From assembly GCF_014352935.1 (NCBI RefSeq), contig NZ_CP060694.1, positions 434,001-498,000 of the forward strand: a stretch of DNA of 64,000 bases. The letters run 5' to 3'. This DNA comes from Aliarcobacter cryaerophilus. GTDB taxonomy: Bacteria > Campylobacterota > Campylobacteria > Campylobacterales > Arcobacteraceae. Under the pieces are notes generated by a model, which was not told where the DNA came from, searched no databases, and saw nothing but the letters and a program-made list of their open reading frames with translations. The translations under genes and the position numbers were made by a program. Shown here piece after piece: positions 28,474-45,165 of the stretch; position 1 is the stretch's first letter; each line of letters opens with the position of its first letter.

Positions 28474-28482
28474 TTCTGTTTC
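28459..28482 (+). terminator. Hairpin enclosing the rplK stop codon
   Basis: GAAACAGAAT (28459-28468), loop TATA, ATTCTGTTTC (28473-28482): a perfect 10-base stem that includes the TAA stop. There is no T-run. A second short stem, CCACTA/TAGTGG (28497-28502 with 28517-28522), follows before rplA. It may act as an mRNA 3'-end stabiliser or a partial terminator. Confidence 0.5.
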
Positions 28483-28553
28483 ATATTAAGGTATAACCAC
28501 TAGCCTTTATAAATATTAGTGGAAGCAAAAAAAATAAAATTGCGGAGAATAAA

Positions 28554-29252
28554 ATGGCAAAAGTTTCAAAAAGATATAAAGCGTTAAGTGCAAAAGTTGA
28601 AGATAGAAAATACTCTTTAGCTGATGCTTGTAATTTAGTAAGAGATTTAAAATCTGCTAAATTTGATGAGAGTGTTGAAATTGCACTTAATTTAAATGTT
28701 GATCCAAGACATGCAGATCAAATGATTAGAGGAGCTGTTGTTCTTCCAAATGGTACAGGAAAAACTGTAAGAGTTGCTGTTTTTGCTAAAGGTGTAAAGA
28801 TGGATGAAGCAAAAGCTGCAGGTGCTGATATTGTTGGGAATGATGATTTAGCTGATGATATCCAAGCTGGAAAAATCAACTTTGATGTTTTAATTGCAAC
28901 TCCTGATTGTATGGGAATTGTTGGTAAAGTTGGAAGAATTCTTGGGCCAAAAGGTTTAATGCCAAATCCAAAAACTGGAACAGTTACAATGGATGTTACA
29001 AAAGCAGTTAATGATGCTAAAGGTGGTCAAGTAACTTATAGAGTTGATAAAAAAGGTAATATGCAAGCAGCTATTGGAAAAGTTTCATTCTCTGCAGAAG
29101 CTATTAAAGAAAATGCAGAAGCATTTATCGGAGCTATCAATAAAGCAAAACCTTCAACTGCAAAAGGAAGATATATTACTAATGCAGCAATTAGCTTAAC
29201 AATGAGCCCATCAGTTATTTTAGATAATATGGAATTATTAGAGATTAGATAA
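28554..29252 (+). CDS. rplA: 50S ribosomal protein L1
   Basis: 232 residues. It carries the L1 signature [24 protein letters not shown] and [18 protein letters not shown]. It binds 23S rRNA at the L1 stalk and in many bacteria represses its own operon. The ribosome site is GGAG. The last codons form the 5' arm of a terminator. Confidence 0.99.
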   Translation: MAKVSKRYKALSAKVEDRKYSLADACNLVRDLKSAKFDESVEIALNLNVDPRHADQMIRGAVVLPNGTGKTVRVAVFAKGVKMDEAKAAGADIVGNDDLADDIQAGKINFDVLIATPDCMGIVGKVGRILGPKGLMPNPKTGTVTMDVTKAVNDAKGGQVTYRVDKKGNMQAAIGKVSFSAEAIKENAEAFIGAINKAKPSTAKGRYITNAAISLTMSPSVILDNMELLEIR

Positions 29253-29275
29253 GGGTTTCCTTATCTAATTTTTTT
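29245..29275 (+). terminator. Rho-independent terminator/attenuator overlapping the rplA stop
   Basis: TTAGATAAGG (29245-29254, containing the TAA stop), loop GTTT, CCTTATCTAA (29259-29268), then seven T. The stem is perfect. It separates rplK-rplA from rplJ-rplL-rpoBC. Confidence 0.85.
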
Positions 29276-29330
29276 GCATTCAAGAATATTGAAATTGTTC
29301 ACTATTTTTGAGTGTTCAAAGCACTGAAAT

Positions 29331-29395
29331 AAAACTGAAGACAGCTGGTAAAAGAACTCCTCGTTCTTTTGTAAGTCCCGCCTAGGATGATGTTT
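29331..29395 (+). promoter_or_regulatory. Ribosomal protein L10 leader
   Basis: The leader contains GAAGACAGCTGG, a perfect internal hairpin AAAAGAAC (29350-29357) with GTTCTTTT (29363-29370), then GTAAGTCCCGCCTAGG. This matches the general layout of the L10 leader, whose kink-turn is bound by the L10(L12)4 complex to repress rplJL. It lies directly upstream of the rplJ ribosome site AAAGGAGG. Confidence 0.72.
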
Positions 29396-29413
29396 TGAAA
29401 GGAGGAAAATATA

Positions 29414-29902
29414 ATGACTAGACAAGAAAAATCAGAAATTATTGATTTTTTAGCAGCTGAGTTTAAAAACTCTTTAGCAGTTGTTGTTTGTGACTATAAA
29501 GGTCTTACTCATAAAGAATTAGAAACTTTAAGAAAAGATGCAAGAGCAAACAATACTAAAGTTCAAGTTGTAAAAAATACATTAGTAACTAAAGCTGTTA
29601 AATCTGCTGAATTAGGAGATATTGATTTAAGTGGAACAAACATCTACTTATGGTCTGATGATCAAATTTCAGCTTGTAAAGTAGCTGATAAATTTGCAAC
29701 TACTACAAAAGATAAATTCTCTATTAAATCAGGAATTATTGAAGGTGAAATTTGCGATGCTACTAGAGTTAATGCATTTGCTAAATTACCATCAAGAGAA
29801 GAACTTCTTGGAATGCTTGCATCTGTATGGATGGGACCTGTTAGAAACTTTACTATCGGTCTTGATGCTCTTAGAAGAAAAAAAGAAGAAGAGGCTGCTT
29901 AA
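29414..29902 (+). CDS. rplJ: 50S ribosomal protein L10
   Basis: 162 residues. It starts MTRQEKSEIIDFLAAEF and contains the conserved DYKGLTHKELETLRKDAR and VVKNTLVTKA. The C-terminal helix binds L7/L12 dimers. It forms the stalk base and probably autoregulates through the leader upstream. Confidence 0.98.
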   Translation: MTRQEKSEIIDFLAAEFKNSLAVVVCDYKGLTHKELETLRKDARANNTKVQVVKNTLVTKAVKSAELGDIDLSGTNIYLWSDDQISACKVADKFATTTKDKFSIKSGIIEGEICDATRVNAFAKLPSREELLGMLASVWMGPVRNFTIGLDALRRKKEEEAA

Positions 29903-29949
29903 TTTTAAGCTAAAAATATATTAAATTAAAAAAATAAAAAGGATAGAAA

Positions 29950-30318
29950 ATGGCAATTTCTAAAGAAGACGTTTTAGAATTTATTTCTGGTTTATCTGTA
30001 TTAGAATTATCAGAATTAGTAAAAGAATTTGAAGAAAAATTTGGAGTATCTGCACAACCTGTAGCAGTTGCTGGTGCTGCAGTTGCAGTTGAAGCTGCTG
30101 AAGAAAAAACTGAATTTGACGTAATTATCGTTGATTCAGGAGATAAAAAAATCAATGTAATTAAAGAAATTAGAGCAATTACTGGTTTAGGATTAAAAGA
30201 AGCAAAAGATGCTGCAGAGCAAACTCCTTCAACAATTAAAGAGGGAATTTCTAAAGCTGATGCTGAAGCAATCAAAGCTCAACTTGAAGCTGCTGGTGCA
30301 AAAGTAGAAGTTAAATAA
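29950..30318 (+). CDS. rplL: 50S ribosomal protein L7/L12
   Basis: 122 residues. The N-terminal dimerisation helix includes [19 protein letters not shown]. An Ala/Val-rich hinge follows, and the C-terminal domain carries [20 protein letters not shown]. This is the multi-copy stalk protein that recruits translation GTPases. It is 47 bases after rplJ. Confidence 0.99.
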   Translation: MAISKEDVLEFISGLSVLELSELVKEFEEKFGVSAQPVAVAGAAVAVEAAEEKTEFDVIIVDSGDKKINVIKEIRAITGLGLKEAKDAAEQTPSTIKEGISKADAEAIKAQLEAAGAKVEVK

Positions 30319-30334
30319 GTTTTATAACTTATCG

Positions 30335-30430
30335 TATATAGGGACTTTTCCCTATATAAGTTTAGCATCTTTGAGGGCTAAGGTTAAGATTTTTTAACAA
30401 ATTTTAACCTTATCCTTTATGGATGCTTTT
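30335..30430 (+). promoter_or_regulatory. Structured rplL-rpoB intergenic region
   Basis: First stem: TATATAGGG (30335-30343) with CCCTATATA (30350-30358). Second, nested structure: AGCATC (30364-30369) with GATGCT (30422-30427), enclosing AAGGTTAA (30380-30387) with TTAACCTT (30404-30411). T-rich sequence follows each. In E. coli this junction carries an attenuator and an RNase III site that set rpoBC expression below rplL. A similar role is inferred here. Confidence 0.55.
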
Positions 30431-30460
30431 GTGCTTTATAAGAAAATAAGGCAAACATAA

Positions 30461-39170
<8,710 letters not shown>

Positions 39171-39174
39171 AAAG

Positions 39175-39558
39175 ATGGAAATAGTTCACTTTTTTTTTAT
39201 CTTTGTTGCTATTGAACTTTTTGAGTCAAATTGGCAAAAGTCTTCTACTCTTTATGGTATGCTAGAAAATAATTTTTTAGTATATAAGAAGAATATCTTT
39301 TTATATTTTATTTTACACATATCATTTTTTTATTCACTTTACCTATCTATATCATCAAATAATTTTGGTTTTTGGATGAGTTCAATTTTAGCTTTAAAAT
39401 TTTTTGATATTATTTTTAAACTTTCTATTATGAAAAAACTCTCAGATGGTATAAATATAAATGAAATAATACCTTTTGATGCAAATATTACGCCAATTCT
39501 TAGATATTTAAATGTATTAATTTATCCGCTACTTTTTATTTTTGCTACTACTTTATAA
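39175..39558 (+). CDS. Small integral membrane protein of unknown function
   Basis: 127 residues, mostly hydrophobic, with about four predicted membrane helices (for example FFFIFVAIELF, IFLYFILHISFFYSLYL, LNVLIYPLLFIFATTL). There are no known motifs. The start lies only 5 bases after the rpoC hairpin and has no clear ribosome site, so the exact start is uncertain. I do not recognise the family. Confidence 0.6.
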   Translation: MEIVHFFFIFVAIELFESNWQKSSTLYGMLENNFLVYKKNIFLYFILHISFFYSLYLSISSNNFGFWMSSILALKFFDIIFKLSIMKKLSDGININEIIPFDANITPILRYLNVLIYPLLFIFATTL

Positions 39559-39597
39559 ATTTTGTGATAGAATAATTAAAAATTTAAAAGGATAAAA

Positions 39598-39885
39598 ATG
39601 CAATTTTTAATAATAGCTTATGATTATGATGATGCTTTTGAAAGAAGAATGCAATCAAGAGAACAACATATAATAAATACTAAAAAGATGATGGAAAGTG
39701 GAAATATTGTATCTGCTGGAGCTTTAATAGAGGATGATAAGATGGTTGGTTCATCTTTGTTTGTAGATTTTGATACTGATGAGGAACTTGATTTATGGCT
39801 TGAGGATGAACCTTATGTTGTAAACAGAGTTTGGAATATGGACGAAATTCAAATTGTTCCTGTAAAACTACTTCCAAAAAACTAA
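39598..39885 (+). CDS. YciI-family protein
   Basis: 95 residues with the ferredoxin-like YCII fold. It starts MQFLIIAYDYDDAFERR, has an HI.....M..SG motif (HIINTKKMMESGNIVSAGAL) and ends VVNRVWNMDEIQIVPV. The family includes small dehalogenase-like or stress-associated enzymes, mostly uncharacterised. An AAAGGAT site precedes the ATG. It is followed by a clear terminator. Confidence 0.82.
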   Translation: MQFLIIAYDYDDAFERRMQSREQHIINTKKMMESGNIVSAGALIEDDKMVGSSLFVDFDTDEELDLWLEDEPYVVNRVWNMDEIQIVPVKLLPKN

Positions 39886-39900
39886 TAACTAACTCATATA

Positions 39901-39927
39901 AGCCCATTTTATTGGGCTTTCTTTTTT
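39901..39927 (+). terminator. Rho-independent terminator after the YciI gene
   Basis: AGCCCA (39901-39906) pairs with TGGGCT (39913-39918), followed by TTCTTTTTTT. Confidence 0.85.
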
Positions 39928-39966
39928 TATAAAACAAAAATATTTTTTAACAATAAAAGGCTAAGT

Positions 39967-40416
39967 ATGGAAACATTTGAAAAAACTACTTTAATAGATT
40001 GTAGTGCAAAAGAGCTATTTGATTTTCATCTTGATACAAATAACATTAAACTAATAACTCCAAAACATACAAAAGTGGAGCTGTTGGATTATGAAGACTC
40101 AACTTATGAGGGAAAAATAGTAAAGCTAAAAACTACGAGAGCTTTTATTTGTATGAATTGGATAATAAAAATTGAAAAATTAAAATATCCAAATTTACTT
40201 GTTGATGTGGCTTTAAAATCTCCTTTTTCTTATTGGGAACATAGCCATATATTTACTCAAAAAGGTAATTTATGTGAATTAAAAGATAGTATTAAGTTTA
40301 AATTACCTTTTGGTATATTTGGAAAATTGATTTTGCCATTTATTAAAAAAGATATAAAAAATATGTTTGAGTATAGACATATTCAAACAAAAAAATATTT
40401 TAGTAAAAAGGATTAA
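39967..40416 (+). CDS. SRPBCC (START-like) family protein
   Basis: 149 residues. The start METFEKTTLIDCSAKELFDFH and the C-terminal amphipathic helix fit the START/SRPBCC hydrophobic-pocket fold (polyketide-cyclase/coenzyme-Q-binding type). WEHSHIFTQKGNLCELKDSI is the strand pair commonly conserved in these proteins. The ligand is unknown. It is followed 3 bases later by the peroxidase gene, so they probably form one transcript. Confidence 0.7.
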   Translation: METFEKTTLIDCSAKELFDFHLDTNNIKLITPKHTKVELLDYEDSTYEGKIVKLKTTRAFICMNWIIKIEKLKYPNLLVDVALKSPFSYWEHSHIFTQKGNLCELKDSIKFKLPFGIFGKLILPFIKKDIKNMFEYRHIQTKKYFSKKD

Positions 40417-40419
40417 GAT

Positions 40420-40953
40420 ATGAGATTTATTTTGGGACTTTTTTTGTTTATAACAACTTTATTAGGAGATGAAAATATGAGTATATATGATATTGAAGTA
40501 AAAGATATAGATGGTAAAGTTTTTACTATGAAAAAGTATGAAAATAGAGTAATGTTAATTGTAAATGTTGCTAGTAAATGTGGTTTTACAAACCAATATG
40601 AGGGTTTAGAAGAGTTACATAAAAAATATTTTGATAAAGGATTATCAGTTTTAGGTTTTCCTTGTAATCAGTTTTTATCACAAGAACCAGGAACAGAAGA
40701 TGAGATTAAAGAGTTTTGCTCATTAACTTATGGTGTAGAGTTTGAAATGTTTAGTAAAATTGATGTAAATGGAGAGAATGCTCACCCTTTATATAAATTT
40801 TTAAAAGAGAGTTCAAAAGGAGTTTTAGGAACTGAGGCTATAAAATGGAATTTTACAAAATTTTTAGTTGATAAAAATGGTAAAGTGGTAAAAAGATATG
40901 CTCCTAGTACAAAACCAAGTGAGATAGAAAATGATATTTTAAACTTACTTTAG
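40420..40953 (+). CDS. Glutathione peroxidase-family protein (cysteine type), with two plausible starts
   Basis: Reduces peroxides, in bacteria usually with thioredoxin rather than glutathione. The catalytic Cys lies in VNVASKCGFTNQYEGL (Cys codon TGT, not selenocysteine), the Gln in GFPCNQF and the Trp in WNFTKFLVD. From 40420 it has 177 residues with a hydrophobic leader (FILGLFLFITTLLG) that could export it. A second ATG at 40477 with a good AGGAGAT site would give a leaderless 158-residue enzyme of standard length. Both starts have a ribosome site. A strong terminator follows. Confidence 0.9.
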   Translation: MRFILGLFLFITTLLGDENMSIYDIEVKDIDGKVFTMKKYENRVMLIVNVASKCGFTNQYEGLEELHKKYFDKGLSVLGFPCNQFLSQEPGTEDEIKEFCSLTYGVEFEMFSKIDVNGENAHPLYKFLKESSKGVLGTEAIKWNFTKFLVDKNGKVVKRYAPSTKPSEIENDILNLL

Positions 40954-40972
40954 AAATCTAAAAAACAGACTC

Positions 40973-41004
40973 AAATAAGCCCATTTTTATTAAGGGCTTA
41001 TTTT
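40973..41004. terminator. Bidirectional terminator after the peroxidase gene
   Basis: AAATAAGCCC (40973-40982) is perfectly complementary to GGGCTTATTT (40994-41003), with A-rich and T-rich flanks. It would serve both the peroxidase gene and the small minus-strand ORF at 41026. Confidence 0.8.
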
Positions 41005-41025
41005 ATAAAGATTAAACTTTTACTT

Positions 41026-41091
41026 TTATACAGAAGTAAAAAAACTTATAAAAGCAAATAAACTTCCTATTAGTAGAAATGATTCACTCAT
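41026..41091 (-). CDS. Candidate 21-residue single-span membrane protein
   Basis: The reading frame MSESFLLIGSLFAFISFFTSV is preceded by GGAGA at a spacing of 6 bases and followed by the terminator at 40973-41004. Almost the whole peptide is one hydrophobic helix, like small regulatory or subunit peptides of membrane complexes. It sits alone in an otherwise empty region upstream of hydA, on the opposite strand. The evidence is the ribosome site, the hydrophobicity and the terminator; expression is unproven. Confidence 0.45.
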   Translation of the reverse strand: MSESFLLIGSLFAFISFFTSV

Positions 41092-41453
41092 TTATATTCT
41101 CCAAATTTTAAATATTTCAAATAATATCAATAAAATTTAAAAATATCTAAAAAAATTGCAATTTGTAATATTTTTTGTCTTATTATATTTTTATAAGCGA
41201 AATAATATAAAGAAAAATAATCTAAAAATAGTGTAAAAAAGTAACAAATTTAAATAAAACTGAAATAGCCATTCACTTATGTGTTTTTGGAACAAATTAA
41301 ACTAGAAAAGTGCCTTAAAATGGTAAATATTTTTTTACATTTTTTAAAAAAGCAACTAGAAATTAGGCTTTTACTTTATAACTATTTATCCAAATATAAG
41401 TTTGATTACAATATTTTGTTATTAATATTTACTTTTAACTAGGAGGAGTCAAT
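41092..41453 (+). promoter_or_regulatory. Long AT-rich upstream region of the hydrogenase operon
   Basis: 362 bases without a gene, unusually long for this window. It should contain the hydA promoter and operator sites. Several TATAAT-like boxes and an inverted repeat GTAAA-N6-TTTAC near 41323 are visible, but I cannot pick one promoter. A strong ribosome site AGGAGGAG lies just before hydA. No sigma-54 consensus was seen. Confidence 0.5.
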
Positions 41454-42689
41454 ATGAATGATAACATTGAGCGAGTAAGAGAAGTTTTTACTCAAAAATC
41501 AACTAGAGTTGATACAAATAAGGGAGATGAGTTTTATAAATCATTATTTGAAAAATCAAAAGCTAGATTAAAATCTTTAAGAGAGCAAAAACCTCTTAGA
41601 GATATAGATATGATGGAGGTTATTGAAACTGAAGGGGTAAACAGAAGAGATTTTATGAAGTGGGTTAGTGCAACAACTGCAACACTTATGCTTCCACCTA
41701 TGTTTGCTCCTTTAGTTGCAGAGGCTACTGAACTTATGAATAGGGTTCCAGTAATTTGGATAGAGTTACAAGATTGTGCTGGAAATACAGAAGCTCTTTT
41801 AAGAAGTTCTGCTCCAACTGTTGATGATTTATTATTTGATGTTTTAAGTTTAGAGTTTCACCATGCTTTAATGGCATGTGCAGGAAATGATGCTGAGCAT
41901 CAGTTAGATGATGCTGTTGAACATTTCAAAGGAAAATATTTACTTTTTGTTGAAGGTTCAATTCCAACTGCTATGAATGGAAATTATGGGACAATTGGAC
42001 CATCTGGTGAAACTTTTCAAGAACATTTAGCAAGATTGTCAAAAGATGCAGCAGCTGTTGTAGCTGTTGGAACATGTGCTACTTTTGGTGGAGTTCCAGC
42101 TGCTTCTCCAAATCCAACTGGTGCTGTTGGAGTTATGGATTTAGTAAAAGGAAAACCAATTGTTAATATTCCAGCTTGTCCAGCAAACCCAGCAAATATG
42201 GTTGGTGTTGTACTTCATTATGTTTTAACTGGTCAAGTTCCTGAACTTGATTCACTTTTAAGACCAAAATTTGCATTTGGATATAGAATTCATGATAACT
42301 GTGAAAGAAGAGCTCACTTTGATGCTGGAGAGTTCGTAGAAGAGTGGGGAGATGAAGGAGCTAAAAACAACTGGTGTTTATACAAAGTTGGTTGTAAAGG
42401 ACCAATGACATTTAATAACTGTTCAATTATTAGATATAACGATGGTGCAAACTGGCCAGTTGGTGTAGGACGAGGATGTATTGGATGTAGTGAACCAGAT
42501 TTTTGGGACAAATATGCTTATGAAAGACCAATGGCAATAGCAAGAATTAAAGCACCAACTGGTGGAGTTGAAAAAACTGTTGATGAATTTGGTCTAGGAC
42601 TTTTAACAGCAACTGCTCTTGGTATTGGAGTTCATGCAATTGCAAGTGTAGTTGCTGGTAAAAAATCAAATGAAAATGAGGAGAGATAA
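41454..42689 (+). CDS. hydA: Uptake [NiFe]-hydrogenase small subunit (Tat-exported)
   Basis: The electron-transfer subunit of a periplasm-facing respiratory hydrogenase. 411 residues. A twin-arginine signal NRRDFMKW (R64-R65) follows an unusually long charged N-region and is followed by a hydrophobic stretch ending VAEA. FeS ligands are seen in GTCATFGG, NIPACPANP, HDNCERRAHFD, and GCIGCSEPDFW. The first proximal-cluster motif, usually CxxC, reads C108-A-G-N111, so one ligand is Asn. An extra Cys (C142) follows in LMACAG. A C-terminal hydrophobic helix anchors it to the membrane. The stop overlaps the hydB start by one base. Confidence 0.96.
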   Translation: MNDNIERVREVFTQKSTRVDTNKGDEFYKSLFEKSKARLKSLREQKPLRDIDMMEVIETEGVNRRDFMKWVSATTATLMLPPMFAPLVAEATELMNRVPVIWIELQDCAGNTEALLRSSAPTVDDLLFDVLSLEFHHALMACAGNDAEHQLDDAVEHFKGKYLLFVEGSIPTAMNGNYGTIGPSGETFQEHLARLSKDAAAVVAVGTCATFGGVPAASPNPTGAVGVMDLVKGKPIVNIPACPANPANMVGVVLHYVLTGQVPELDSLLRPKFAFGYRIHDNCERRAHFDAGEFVEEWGDEGAKNNWCLYKVGCKGPMTFNNCSIIRYNDGANWPVGVGRGCIGCSEPDFWDKYAYERPMAIARIKAPTGGVEKTVDEFGLGLLTATALGIGVHAIASVVAGKKSNENEER

Positions 42690-44413
42690 TGACAAAAAAA
42701 CATTTAGTAGTAGATCCAATTACAAGGATTGAAGGACATCTTAGAATTGAAGCAATTATAGATGAGAACAATGTTATTACAGATGCTTACTCATCTTCTA
42801 CAATGTTTAGAGGAATTGAAGAGATTTTAAAAGGAAGAGATCCTAGAGATTGTGGACTTCTTGCAATGAGAATTTGTGGAGTTTGTACAGGAACTCACTA
42901 TCAAAGAAGTATTGAAGCTGTTGAAAATGCTTTTAGTGTAACTATTCCTAAAAATGCGAGATTAGTACGAAATCTTATTCAAGGTGCTTTATATCTTCAT
43001 GACCACGTTGTTCACTTTTATCATCTACATGCACTTGATTGGGTTGATATTACAAAAGCACTTGAGGCAGACCCAAAAGCTACTGTTGCTGAAGCTCAAA
43101 AATGGGCAGGACTTTCAGGACAAAGAGCTTGGAATGCTTCTGAAGATGTATATATTCAAGTAAAAGAGAGAGTTCAAAAATATATAAAACAAGGAAGACT
43201 TGGTATTTTTGGAAATGCTTATTGGGGTAGTGAAGGTTTTAAATTAACTCCTGAACAAAACTTAATCGGTCTTTCTCACTATCTTGATGCTCTTGAATTA
43301 CAAAGAGATTTAGCAAAAATGATGGCTATTTTTGGTGGAAAAAATCCTCATCCTCAATCTTTTGTTGTTGGTGGAGTTACTTGTGTTCAAGATATAAAAA
43401 ATCCTGCAAGAATTGCTGAATTTAAACAACTTCTTAAAAGAGGAAGAAAGTTTATTAAAGAGGCTTATTTACCAGATGTTTATATGGCTGGAACAATGTA
43501 TGGTGAAGAGGCATTAAATGGAACAGGTGGTGGATTAGGAAACTATATGAGTTATGGTGGATTTAATTTAGATGATTTACCATTTTATAAATCTAAAAAA
43601 TTATTCCCTGCTGGAATTGTAAAAAACAAAGATTTAAGTAAAGTTTATGAAGTAGATGAAGCAAAAATTACTGAAGATGTTACTCATGCTTGGTATAAAG
43701 GAAATACAAATCTTCATCCTTTTGATGGAGTTACAGAGCCAAACTATACAGGTTTTGGTAAAAAAGAGAATAATATTGCTTATTTAGATACTCAAAATAA
43801 ATACTCTTGGATTAAATCTCCACTTTATAATGATGAAAGAATGGAAGTAGGACCACTTGCTAGAATGGTTGTTGGATTTGCTAGTAATGATGAGTTAATT
43901 AAAAAATATGTTACAAATTTTTTAACTAATGCAAATCTTCCTGCAACAGTTTTATTTTCAACTGTAGGAAGAACAGCTGCAAGAGCAATTGAAAGTGAAC
44001 TTATGGCTGATGTTATGATGGATTGGGTAGATGAGTTAGCATTAAATGCTGCAAATGGTGATTTATCAACATGGACAGAGTTTGATTTTAATACAGTTGC
44101 AAAAGATGCAAAAGGAATTGGTCTTGAAGAGGCACCAAGAGGTGCATTAGGACACTGGGTAAAAATTAAAGATGGTAAAGTTGTGAACTATCAAACTGTT
44201 GTTCCTTCAACTTGGAATGCAGCGCCAAGAGATTATAAAGGAAGAATGGGAGCTTATGAAGCTGCTTTAATTGGTACAAAAGTTGCAAATGTTGAGCAAC
44301 CTTTAGAGATTTTAAGAACTATTCATAGTTTTGATCCTTGTATTGCTTGTGCAGTTCACCTAATTGATACAAATGGTAAAGAGCTTGGTGTTTATAAAGT
44401 AAATCCAATTTAA
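42689..44413 (+). CDS. hydB: Uptake [NiFe]-hydrogenase large subunit
   Basis: The catalytic subunit that oxidises H2 at the NiFe(CN)2CO centre. 574 residues. The N-terminal nickel motif is RICGVCTGTH. The C-terminal motif is DPCIACAVH (549-557), after which a 17-residue tail is expected to be cut off by the protease HydD. All four nickel-binding cysteines are present as Cys, none as selenocysteine. It is exported together with HydA, which carries the Tat signal. Confidence 0.98.
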   Translation: MTKKHLVVDPITRIEGHLRIEAIIDENNVITDAYSSSTMFRGIEEILKGRDPRDCGLLAMRICGVCTGTHYQRSIEAVENAFSVTIPKNARLVRNLIQGALYLHDHVVHFYHLHALDWVDITKALEADPKATVAEAQKWAGLSGQRAWNASEDVYIQVKERVQKYIKQGRLGIFGNAYWGSEGFKLTPEQNLIGLSHYLDALELQRDLAKMMAIFGGKNPHPQSFVVGGVTCVQDIKNPARIAEFKQLLKRGRKFIKEAYLPDVYMAGTMYGEEALNGTGGGLGNYMSYGGFNLDDLPFYKSKKLFPAGIVKNKDLSKVYEVDEAKITEDVTHAWYKGNTNLHPFDGVTEPNYTGFGKKENNIAYLDTQNKYSWIKSPLYNDERMEVGPLARMVVGFASNDELIKKYVTNFLTNANLPATVLFSTVGRTAARAIESELMADVMMDWVDELALNAANGDLSTWTEFDFNTVAKDAKGIGLEEAPRGALGHWVKIKDGKVVNYQTVVPSTWNAAPRDYKGRMGAYEAALIGTKVANVEQPLEILRTIHSFDPCIACAVHLIDTNGKELGVYKVNPI

Positions 44414-44423
44414 GGAGAATACT

Positions 44424-45125
44424 ATGTCAAAAAATATAGAAATAAAAAGAATGACAGGAACTATGAGAATAGTTCACTGGGTTACATTTTTTAGTATGAT
44501 AACAGCTGTAATCACGGGCTTATATATTGGTCATCCATATTATCAAACATTTATAGCAGATCCTGCTGTTGATAAATATGTTATGGCATGGAATAGATGG
44601 GCTCACTTTATAGTTGCTATTATATTTGATGTAACAGCCGTTTTAGTTGGATATTTATATTTCTTTTCAAGATTTGAGAAGCCTTATAAAAAACTAATAC
44701 CAAATAAACAAAATATTGTTGAATTTTTTGAAGTATTGTTAAATTTAATAACACTTAATAGAAGAAAAAAGTTTGATTCAAGCCATAGTGATAGTTTTAA
44801 TATTGTATTTTTTACAATATTTCATCTACTTTTAGTGTTTATGCTATTTACTGGACTTCAGCTTTATGTTCATGGTCTTGCATCAGGACATAGCTCAATA
44901 GGTGCTTGGTGGCCAGCAATGCTTCATTTAGTTACTGATTGGACTTTATATGTTTTTGGTGGAAATATGGGAGTTAGAATTGCTCATCATTATGCTATGT
45001 ATTTTATATTAGCTTGGGTAATGTTTCATATTTATTATCAAGTTTGGAGAACAATTTTCTGGAAAGAGGGTGATATTGCTATTGTAATTGGTGGAAGTAA
45101 GTTTGTAAAAGAAGAGGAGAAATAG
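44424..45125 (+). CDS. hydC: Hydrogenase b-type cytochrome subunit
   Basis: 233 residues with four hydrophobic spans. It anchors HydAB and passes electrons to the quinone pool. Candidate haem histidines lie in RIVHWVTFF, RWAHFIVAII, HLLLVFMLFTGLQLYVHG and RIAHHYAMYFILAWVMFHIYYQVW, the conserved HupC/HyaC pattern. The ribosome site is AAGGAG, 10 bases after hydB. A strong hairpin follows the stop. Confidence 0.95.
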   Translation: MSKNIEIKRMTGTMRIVHWVTFFSMITAVITGLYIGHPYYQTFIADPAVDKYVMAWNRWAHFIVAIIFDVTAVLVGYLYFFSRFEKPYKKLIPNKQNIVEFFEVLLNLITLNRRKKFDSSHSDSFNIVFFTIFHLLLVFMLFTGLQLYVHGLASGHSSIGAWWPAMLHLVTDWTLYVFGGNMGVRIAHHYAMYFILAWVMFHIYYQVWRTIFWKEGDIAIVIGGSKFVKEEEK

Positions 45126-45155
45126 GTTTTAGAAGCAAAAGCTTCTAAAACTTTT
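45126..45155 (+). terminator. Hairpin terminator/attenuator between hydC and hydD
   Basis: GTTTTAGAAGC (45126-45136), loop AAAA, GCTTCTAAAAC (45141-45151), then TTTT. A perfect 11-base stem starting directly after the hydC stop. It probably reduces read-through from structural genes to maturation genes. Confidence 0.75.
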
Positions 45156-45165
45156 AAATATTTAT

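Noticed and set aside
40420-44413. Selenocysteine in the peroxidase or hydrogenase
   Set aside because: The catalytic positions are TGT cysteine codons, with no in-frame TGA.
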